Below, one piece after another: positions 1-5,076 of a DNA stretch of 5,076 nucleotides. This DNA is from Planctomycetaceae bacterium (lineage in GTDB: Bacteria > Planctomycetota > Planctomycetia > Pirellulales > Thermoguttaceae), in contig JAISQS010000653.1 in NCBI GenBank assembly GCA_031274045.1, positions 1 through 5,076 of the forward strand, written 5' to 3'. The notes below the pieces were generated by a model that was not told the origin of the DNA, ran no database searches, and saw only the letters and a list, made by a program, of their open reading frames with translations. The number at the start of each line of letters is the position of its first letter. Position 1 is the first letter of the stretch. The translations under genes were made by a program, and so were the position numbers.

Positions 1-1494
1 CCGGAGAGTTCGTCTCTTTTGACGGAACTTGACCCGAAGAAAACGGCGATTATTGTTGTTGACATGTGGAATTTTCATTGGTGTATGACGGCAGCCGAGC
101 GGGTTTCGGCAATGGTTCCGCGCATGAATGCTGTGTTGGGTGTTGCCCGTAATCAAGGAATGCAAGTGATTTGGAATCCGTCGGATGTGGTCACAACTTA
201 TTCCGGTTCGCCGCAATACGAAAAGGCAGTGGGCGTGCAACTCCGTCAAACACCGAAAGTACGTGATCCCCTTTCGGCAAAATTCACCGCAAAAGTAGGC
301 GGTTGCATGTGCGGTGCGGGGATTGTGTGCAAGGGAAATTATGGTTGGGACAGCATGAATCCTGATCTTGTGATCAAGGAAAACGATTTGATCTCCTCTT
401 CGACTGATGAGATTTACAGTTTATTGTCCGAGCGCGGCATTACGAACATTATTTACATGGGTGTCCATACAAATATGTGCGTGTTCGGAAAACCGGGGGC
501 GTTGTCGTCGATGACGCAAGCGGGATTCAACTGTTATCTTGCCCGTGATCTCAATGACGCTTTCACGCATTACGATCCCGCCAAAGGCTACACACCAGAC
601 GACGGAACAACCGAAATCGACAATAATCTGCAAACAGCAGGCATCAAGAATATCAATATGGGTGAGGATTTTTTGAAAGCGGGATTACTCCGTGCTGGTT
701 TTTTGGGGCAAGACGAGCCGATTGATTACGTCCGTTTTGTCCCATGGGGGAAGCCGGAGCGTCCGTATTTTTTTGACAAGCAAACGGTCGTGACTTTGAC
801 AGCGCCATGGTTGGATGGAACGGAGATTCGCTACACGACAGACGGAAGTGAACCGACGGCGGAGTCGGAGTTGTACACAAAACCGCTGACGATAACGCAA
901 ACGCAGACATTGCGGGCGGCGGCGTTTCGCGACGGAAAAAGAGTGAGTTTACAAAGCAACGCGTATTATGTTGGGCTGCCTTCGGAATTACCTTCTCAAC
1001 CGAATGTCTATCTTGATGATTTGCCGTATATTTCCAACGGCTATACTAATCACTCAAAAGGTGCTGCGGCATGTATCTGGTATCCGCAGAAAGGAAAATC
1101 ATTTGAAGGAAAAACATTGCGGATACGGGGCAAAACTTACACGCACGGCATGGGATTCCGCGCGCCGTCATCGGTTCAATACGAACTCAAGCCGGAGTAC
1201 AAGCGGTTTGTTGCGTTGGCTGGAATCGACGATAATTTGTTATCTCAAAACAACGGACGATTTCTTGCCATGCACAGCAGCGTTCAATTCAAAGTATCAA
1301 TTGACGGTAAGATTGTTGCGGAGAGTCCGGTGATGCGTATTTCGCAAGAGGCGTGGCGATTCGACATCCCAATTCCGCCGAACAGCCGCCGAATCAATCT
1401 ATCCTGCACAGACGCAGGCAGCCGTCATCTACTAGATTTCGGCAATTGGACAAACGCAGGTTTTGTAACCGAGTCTGACAAAAAAGAGCCATGA
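1..1494 (+). CDS. Isochorismatase-like cysteine hydrolase with chitobiase-type and NPCBM domains, 5'-partial
   Basis: The frame is open to the left edge (P-E-S-S-S-L precede the TTG at 19), so the true start and any signal peptide are probably outside. A TTG start at 19 is possible, since GGAGAG lies at 3-8. Numbering from that TTG: residues 8-215 form an isochorismatase-like hydrolase with nucleophile C154 in MGVHTNMC, D15 in VVDMW and a candidate catalytic K120. HWC (20-22) and C96-x-C98-x5-C104 resemble a PVC-type branch I recall. Residues 248-312 look like a CHB_HEX_C beta-sandwich (RYTTDGSEPT). Residues 328-481 look like an NPCBM domain (YLDDLP, GKTYTHGMGFRAPS, AGIDD, LDFGNW). The family cleaves C-N or ether bonds of small amides and related substrates; the substrate here is unknown. 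The carbohydrate-binding modules suggest a surface or exported role, which is inference. The gene ends with TGA at 1492-1494 and converges on res. Domain calls are strong; the biochemical role is open. Confidence 0.9.
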   Translation, partial: PESSSLLTELDPKKTAIIVVDMWNFHWCMTAAERVSAMVPRMNAVLGVARNQGMQVIWNPSDVVTTYSGSPQYEKAVGVQLRQTPKVRDPLSAKFTAKVGGCMCGAGIVCKGNYGWDSMNPDLVIKENDLISSSTDEIYSLLSERGITNIIYMGVHTNMCVFGKPGALSSMTQAGFNCYLARDLNDAFTHYDPAKGYTPDDGTTEIDNNLQTAGIKNINMGEDFLKAGLLRAGFLGQDEPIDYVRFVPWGKPERPYFFDKQTVVTLTAPWLDGTEIRYTTDGSEPTAESELYTKPLTITQTQTLRAAAFRDGKRVSLQSNAYYVGLPSELPSQPNVYLDDLPYISNGYTNHSKGAAACIWYPQKGKSFEGKTLRIRGKTYTHGMGFRAPSSVQYELKPEYKRFVALAGIDDNLLSQNNGRFLAMHSSVQFKVSIDGKIVAESPVMRISQEAWRFDIPIPPNSRRINLSCTDAGSRHLLDFGNWTNAGFVTESDKKEP

Positions 1495-1532
1495 TTGTTG
1501 GTGGTTTTGTTTTGTTGCTCCACAAAATTTTG

Positions 1533-1598
1533 CCGCGAAGCGGCGAAGGACTGGAACGCGGGCGGGACGCCCGCGTTCCAGTCCGCGCCGCTTCGCGG
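1533..1598. repeat. 66-bp nested palindrome (long hairpin)
   Basis: The outer arms are a perfect 13-bp match: CCGCGAAGCGGCG at 1533-1545 pairs with 1586-1598. The inner arms are a perfect 17-bp match: GGACTGGAACGCGGGCG at 1548-1564 pairs with 1568-1584. The loop is GGA (1565-1567). Only AA on one side and a single G on the other interrupt the stem. It begins 38 bp after the hydrolase stop codon. Near-perfect arms suggest a dispersed palindromic element (REP- or MITE-like) kept by recent spread or selection. As RNA it could stall polymerase or protect the 3' ends of both convergent transcripts, but neither side has a U-tract. Confidence 0.9.
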
Positions 1599-1603
1599 AA
1601 ATT

Positions 1604-1618
1604 GTCGGCTGCACCGAC
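1604..1618. repeat. Small hairpin
   Basis: GTCGG (1604-1608) pairs perfectly with CCGAC (1614-1618) around the loop CTGCA. It lies 5 bp beyond the long palindrome and may belong to the same repeat unit. A 5-bp stem can arise by chance, so this is weak alone. Confidence 0.4.
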
Positions 1619-1626
1619 GGGGCGTT

Positions 1627-1638
1627 TTGATATATCAA
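1627..1638. repeat. 12-bp perfect palindrome TTGATATATCAA
   Basis: A self-complementary 12-mer within the repeat block between the two genes. It could be an operator-like site, but it is not near the 5' end of either gene, so it is more likely part of the compound repeat or chance in AT-rich DNA. Confidence 0.35.
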
Positions 1639-1658
1639 CACGTTTCACGATCCTTTGG

Positions 1659-1686
1659 GACGAGGGCAAGCCTCGCCCCTACAATG
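1659..1686. repeat. Short GC-rich dispersed-type repeat with hairpin core
   Basis: The core CGAGG (1661-1665), loop GCAAG, CCTCG (1671-1675) forms a 5-bp hairpin. The wider string, containing GAGGGCAAGCCTCGCCCC, resembles short repeats that I recall being scattered in intergenic DNA of several environmental phyla. Only one copy is in this window, so the repeat status comes from recognition and is not shown here. Confidence 0.45.
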
Positions 1687-1815
1687 CCGACGCAACTTAT
1701 GTTGCCAATGTTTTTTGGCGTTCAGCATTGATATCGTATATATTGATAAATAGCACGACGTGAACCACCCACAAAATCCGAAATCATCAGGAATTTTTAA
1801 GTGTCAAAATTATAT

Positions 1816-4671
1816 TTACTTTGTTGTTTCTCCGGCTAATTTTTTTAATTCTTGTTCAAATTGTTCGAGTAATTTTTTTCTGTTTTTGGCGGTTCTGTTG
1901 TGTGGTATTGTGTTGTGTTTTTTGGCATTGATTATTAGGTGTAGTTCAATTGTGTCTGTTTTTTTGTTGTGTATTGAGTAGATGAAGTCCGGTGAAGTTG
2001 TTCCGCCTGTGTATGTTGGTAATTTGATGCAACCTTCCGGTAATTTGTCGTAGATAATCATTTCTTCTGACTTGGTTGTAGTCAAATTGCCGATACAAAA
2101 TTCATTCGCAAACAGACTCGTTCGCGCTGTAAAATCAAGCGTATTGTATGAGAATTTTTGTCCGAATATCTCTGTTGACATCTTCTCGAATTCGTTTACT
2201 GTGTTGTCGATTGTAGCGGTGTTAAAGAACTCATTCGGTATCGTTTTATTTTTTCGCGCGTCTACAATTCCCTCATGCAACAAACCTACCGGCAACGCCG
2301 TCCTCTTGCTCAACCGCATCAAAAACTCTCCATAACTAACAACTCCAATTTGCGATTCCACCCTCCTAGACTCACCACTGACAACACGCAATCCATTTTG
2401 ACCGCGAGCAATTGTCTCCTCAATAATTGAAAGAGACGGACTCGCAAAAATACTTCCGCGCGAAAAAATATCAGCCAAAATTTTACCAATCACTCCATCA
2501 GAAATTTTCTCAAACCGCAAAAGATAACGTCTGCTAACTCTATCCCATAGTTCTTGCAATCTATGAAAATTATCCTTGATTTTGCAGGTTTTCGGGTGTT
2601 TAGTAATTCTGCCGTCTATGATTATTCCGTCGTTGATTTTCGCATTCGCATCACTCGGCAACAGGACAAATAATTTTTCCATGTCGAGAATATTACCACT
2701 CACATCAATAACACAATCACGTAATAATTTCTCTTTTGCGTTCGATTCCGTGTCGGCGTATTCTGATTTTATTAACAAGCTCAATATGCCGCTATTGATT
2801 TTTCCGTCTGCAATATCCATACCGTCAACATTTATTTCGCCGACTAGTTTTTTTGCAAAATCGCGTTCCGAATAATCAATTATATATGTCAAACGAAAAG
2901 CTTCTTTATTTATTTTCGTGTTTACGCGCGTTCCGTTTTCGTCAAACGGCAATCTTAAACCGCGTCCGACTTCCTGAATTTTGCTTATTTCTGAACCCGA
3001 ACTTCGTAATTTTGCAATGACGAAAATATTCGGGTTATCCCATCCTTCGCGCAGAGTCCATTTTGAAAAGAGGAATCGCCGAACGTTCCATGTGCCGTCG
3101 GCGTTCTTGAATTTAAGCATCTGCTCCTTGTTTCGCAAAATATCATCAACTTCATTTTGTATCGCTTCGTCGCGTTTCTTTGTGTTATCTTCCGCAAAAT
3201 ATCCAGCGATTGTTTTGCTCACGTCTTGCAAAGTAGCTTCGAGGAATTCCCTGTATTCGTCTTTCGCGTTTTTGATTTCTTCTCTCAATTTTCTAACAAG
3301 CAACTCCTCAAATTTAACCCGCAACCAACCCTTGTCATTTTTATCACCGCCCCTGAACGACTCAATACTATCAATAAAAAACAGGCTATTTGTTTTGATT
3401 CTTGGCAAATTTGCGGTCTGATTTTTGCGGTAAAAATTTTCTTGCTCTTTCTCAAAATGCGCGTCGAGTGCTTGTTGCAATATCAATTCCTGATAACCCA
3501 AATTTAAGATTTGCGGAATCAATTCTGTTCCGTGATGGAGTTCCAATTCGTTTGAGAGCAAAGCCGAATCTGTCGATTTGATCGCTTCCAAATATATGCC
3601 GCCGTCGAAATCCGGAATTGTTGACAAGTCATCGCCGATCCTTAATTCGTAGGTTTTATTTGATATATTTTTTTTTAGTGTAATTGTTTTTTTTCCGGTA
3701 GGATTTATTTTGTCGACCTTAAATTTTACGAGTTCGTTCTCTTTGTTATTTGGTATCGCGGGGTATACGATCTGCACTCCTTTGACCAGTCCTTCGTTGA
3801 ACGCCTGCACCGCGTTTAGATTATAGACAAGATTTTCATAATCTTTTTTTTGCGATGTCAATTTGATTTTCGACGTATCAAGTTGGCAATTGTCCGGCGA
3901 GTTCGGATTCAAGTTGGACAAAGTTCTCGTTTGATAGAAGTTGTACGGCGCGGCGGATTCGGTGTTGTTTTGTCTATTTTTTTCTTTTGTCAAGATTTTA
4001 TTTGGGAAAGTTGCGCCGAATCGAATGATGAGTTGCGGAGAGATTTTTTCGACAATATTTTGCCATGCTTTTGAGTCTTTCTTGAATCTGTGCGGTTCGT
4101 CAATAATCACAATCGGTCGCGTCGCCTTCAACCCATCAAGCGGACAACCAATACAACCCAACAGAGTCGAATCATAATCATCACGACTCATCGAAGAGGA
4201 CGCGAGCATACCGTCGTTGAGCAACAGTATGTTTATATTTTTTTCTTCGGCGCGCGAGCTGTCACAAAACGAACGCAATGATTCGGGAATCTGTTTTCGA
4301 CTCCCCCTTTTCGCATCAAAATCTCCGGCATTGATTACGCCGAAATGGATTGACAGATTCGCGAATTCTTGTTTGAAATGTTTGTTCCAATCGTCCGACG
4401 TAATTGACATTTTAACGCCTTCCTTGATCGGCACACTTGGGACAATTATGATAAATTTGAAGAAGCCGAATTTTTGTTTTAGCCTATAAATTAAGCGTGT
4501 GTAGACGTAAGTTTTGCCCGTACCGGTCTCCATTTTGACATCAATATTCCGAGTAAAACGTAAAACCGGATTCGCGCAAGATTGCACATCGAACTCAATA
4601 TTTCTACCGTCAATCGCACCAATCACTCGGTCAATCGCGTCTAATTGATATTGGAGTTTTTCTAATCTCAT
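1816..4671 (-). CDS. res: Type III restriction enzyme Res subunit (SF2 helicase plus degenerate-looking nuclease)
   Basis: Res subunits join a Mod methyltransferase, use ATP for sliding or translocation, and cleave DNA when two complexes meet. Visible motifs in order: Walker A METGTGKT (47-54), motif Ia-like IIIVPSVPIKEG (74-85), Walker B DEPH (191-194), motif III GATFP (219-223), LFFIDSIESFR (430-440), REGWDNPN (541-548) and motif VI QEVGRGLRLP (566-575). The nuclease region has SPDF (D895), but N915-A-K917 stands where E-x-K is usual, and the Lys-rich tail after it is short. Length 951 aa is normal for the family. The start is fixed: an in-frame TGA lies at 4681-4683, and the next Met is inside Walker A. 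No good ribosome binding site is seen. TATAAT touches the ATG, too close to be a normal -10 box for it. No mod gene is in view. ATPase function looks intact; cleavage is doubtful. Confidence 0.93.
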   Translation of the reverse strand: MRLEKLQYQLDAIDRVIGAIDGRNIEFDVQSCANPVLRFTRNIDVKMETGTGKTYVYTRLIYRLKQKFGFFKFIIIVPSVPIKEGVKMSITSDDWNKHFKQEFANLSIHFGVINAGDFDAKRGSRKQIPESLRSFCDSSRAEEKNINILLLNDGMLASSSMSRDDYDSTLLGCIGCPLDGLKATRPIVIIDEPHRFKKDSKAWQNIVEKISPQLIIRFGATFPNKILTKEKNRQNNTESAAPYNFYQTRTLSNLNPNSPDNCQLDTSKIKLTSQKKDYENLVYNLNAVQAFNEGLVKGVQIVYPAIPNNKENELVKFKVDKINPTGKKTITLKKNISNKTYELRIGDDLSTIPDFDGGIYLEAIKSTDSALLSNELELHHGTELIPQILNLGYQELILQQALDAHFEKEQENFYRKNQTANLPRIKTNSLFFIDSIESFRGGDKNDKGWLRVKFEELLVRKLREEIKNAKDEYREFLEATLQDVSKTIAGYFAEDNTKKRDEAIQNEVDDILRNKEQMLKFKNADGTWNVRRFLFSKWTLREGWDNPNIFVIAKLRSSGSEISKIQEVGRGLRLPFDENGTRVNTKINKEAFRLTYIIDYSERDFAKKLVGEINVDGMDIADGKINSGILSLLIKSEYADTESNAKEKLLRDCVIDVSGNILDMEKLFVLLPSDANAKINDGIIIDGRITKHPKTCKIKDNFHRLQELWDRVSRRYLLRFEKISDGVIGKILADIFSRGSIFASPSLSIIEETIARGQNGLRVVSGESRRVESQIGVVSYGEFLMRLSKRTALPVGLLHEGIVDARKNKTIPNEFFNTATIDNTVNEFEKMSTEIFGQKFSYNTLDFTARTSLFANEFCIGNLTTTKSEEMIIYDKLPEGCIKLPTYTGGTTSPDFIYSIHNKKTDTIELHLIINAKKHNTIPHNRTAKNRKKLLEQFEQELKKLAGETTK

Positions 4672-4683
4672 ATTATATTTTCA

Positions 4684-4710
4684 ACCACAAAGAACACAGA
4701 GGACACGGAG
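4684..4710. repeat. Degenerate 9-bp tandem repeat, three units
   Basis: Three consecutive units, ACCACAAAG, AACACAGAG and GACACGGAG, fit the consensus R-M-CAC-R-R-AG. The tract resembles an intergenic motif I recall from many environmental genomes (ACCACAGAG... type). It starts 12 bp upstream of the res ATG, so it lies in the res leader or promoter and may have been inserted there or serve as a binding tract; the sequence does not say which. Confidence 0.65.
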
Positions 4711-4819
4711 AATACATTAGTACCAAGTTCCTTAATCGTTCGTGCATGATTGCAGGGGATTTTTTACAGAATGTTAAGGGAAGTTAATGGAAGGTTTGAT
4801 GCGGGAAGTTTGATTTGTA

Positions 4820-4918
4820 TTTAGCACGCAGATGACGCAGATTTTATGGATTTACGCAGGATAGAAATTAAATAAAATCTGTGAATATCCTAAAAATCTG
4901 CGTTATCTGCGTGCTAAA
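4820..4918. repeat. 99-bp imperfect inverted repeat, MITE-like
   Basis: The 40-nt arms at 4820-4859 and 4879-4918 are inverted copies with a 19-nt AT-rich spacer. The outer 27 nt match except for one position (TTTAGCACGCAGAT-G/A-ACGCAGATTTT), and the inner part has scattered mismatches. The pattern GCACGCAGAT...ACGCAGATT is of a dispersed intergenic type I recall from varied environmental bacteria. No transposase is nearby and no target-site duplication is obvious, so mobility is inferred only. Confidence 0.85.
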
Positions 4919-5038
4919 AAAATTGGAGAACCTGACAGCCGCTGGCGAACGCGAATGAAATTTCCTGATTATTTCGTTTTTTGTGGGGCTTTTACATCGT
5001 GCCTTTTATTAAGCACTGTGTCAATGCAATGTATCAAC

Positions 5039-5076
5039 GCCCTGAAAGGGCAAAATATCATAGCGTAGGGCAACGC
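5039..5076. repeat. Edge repeat with GCCCT-GAA-AGGGC hairpin, partial
   Basis: GCCCT (5039-5043) and AGGGC (5047-5051) form a perfect 5-bp stem around GAA. The string CAACGC occurs at 5035-5040 and again at 5071-5076, and the second copy follows AGGG as if a new unit were starting, which hints at a 36-bp direct period cut by the window edge. It resembles dispersed intergenic repeats I recall in PVC-type genomes, but only one full unit is visible. Confidence 0.5.

Larger units (their letters stand above)
1495..1815. other. Convergent intergenic spacer made largely of palindromic repeats
   Basis: This 321-bp stretch separates the 3' ends of the two genes. It holds a long GC-rich hairpin (1533-1598), a small hairpin (1604-1618), a 12-bp palindrome (1627-1638) and a GC-rich repeat core (1661-1675). 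Open frames across it on both strands give low-complexity peptides of the type LERGRDARVP, which come from the palindrome, so no gene is called. From about 1690 to 1815 the DNA is AT-rich and I see nothing definite. No hairpin followed by a T-tract is visible for either gene, so a classical intrinsic terminator cannot be called. Confidence 0.7.
4672..5076. other. Repeat-rich region upstream of res, no gene seen
   Basis: These 405 bp should contain the res promoter or the 3' end of a mod gene. No credible coding frame is visible and no methyltransferase motif (DPPY or FxGxG type) appears in translation. The region contains a 9-bp tandem tract, a long imperfect inverted repeat and an edge repeat. 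Between 4712 and 4819 there are only loose direct repeats, GGGAAGTT at 4778-4785 and 4803-4810, and AAG(G)TTTGAT at 4791-4800 and 4806-4814. The stretch 4919-5010 shows nothing definite. No convincing -35/-10 pair was found for res. Confidence 0.65.

Noticed and set aside
968..1333. A 121-codon frame inside the hydrolase gene
   Set aside because: It overlaps the NPCBM coding region in another frame and has no domain pattern.
1533..1598. Intrinsic terminator of the hydrolase gene
   Set aside because: The stem is very strong, but no T-tract follows on either strand; it is recorded as a repeat with a possible 3'-end role.
1491..1763. A + strand frame whose ATG overlaps the hydrolase stop codon (ATGA), suggesting translational coupling
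   Set aside because: Its translation runs through the palindromic repeat (LERGRDARVP type) and shows no protein-like pattern; the opposite strand gives nearly the same peptide because the DNA is a palindrome.
2072..4489. Several + strand frames of 60-146 codons opposite res
   Set aside because: All lie antisense to a strongly supported res gene, have Ser/Phe/Leu-rich shadow composition and no recognisable motifs.
4672..4677. TATAAT on the - strand as the res -10 box
   Set aside because: It directly abuts the ATG, so transcription would start inside the coding region, and no TTGACA-like -35 sits 16-18 bp upstream.
4684..4710. CRISPR-like array
   Set aside because: The units are contiguous 9-mers without spacers, and no cas gene is present.

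Overview
The window holds two protein-coding genes arranged tail to tail, each flanked by repeat-rich, apparently gene-free DNA. The gene on the + strand (1-1494, cut by the left edge) encodes an isochorismatase-type cysteine hydrolase fused to a chitobiase/hexosaminidase C-terminal-type beta-sandwich and an NPCBM carbohydrate-binding domain. The gene on the - strand (4671-1816) encodes a 951-residue type III restriction subunit (Res): a superfamily 2 helicase/translocase with a C-terminal PD-(D/E)xK-like region.

The organism is probably an environmental or gut bacterium of the Planctomycetota-Verrucomicrobiota-Lentisphaerota (PVC) group. This is inferred from the NPCBM fusion, from the family-like pattern in the hydrolase (DMW...HWC, GGCxC, MGVHTNMC), and from short palindromic intergenic repeats of a kind I associate with these genomes. 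The phylum cannot be fixed from 5 kb. The res gene looks more AT-rich than the hydrolase gene, which would suit a mobile defence gene.

Layout: 1-1494 hydrolase (+); 1495-1815 convergent spacer with a 66-bp nested palindrome (1533-1598) and smaller palindromes; 1816-4671 res (-); 4672-5076 spacer upstream of res with a 9-bp tandem tract (4684-4710), a 99-bp imperfect inverted repeat (4820-4918) and a hairpin-type repeat at the right edge (5039-5076).

The two genes show no functional link. A type III system normally pairs res with an adjacent mod methyltransferase, usually just upstream. No mod gene lies in the 405 bp available upstream of res, and none follows it. The second acidic position of the nuclease motif appears to be Asn (N915-A-K917 where E-x-K is expected). 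The best lead in the window is therefore a possibly solitary, possibly cleavage-defective Res bordered by repeats. I see no CRISPR array, tRNA, rRNA, transposase or integrase, and no clear evidence of a wholly new system.
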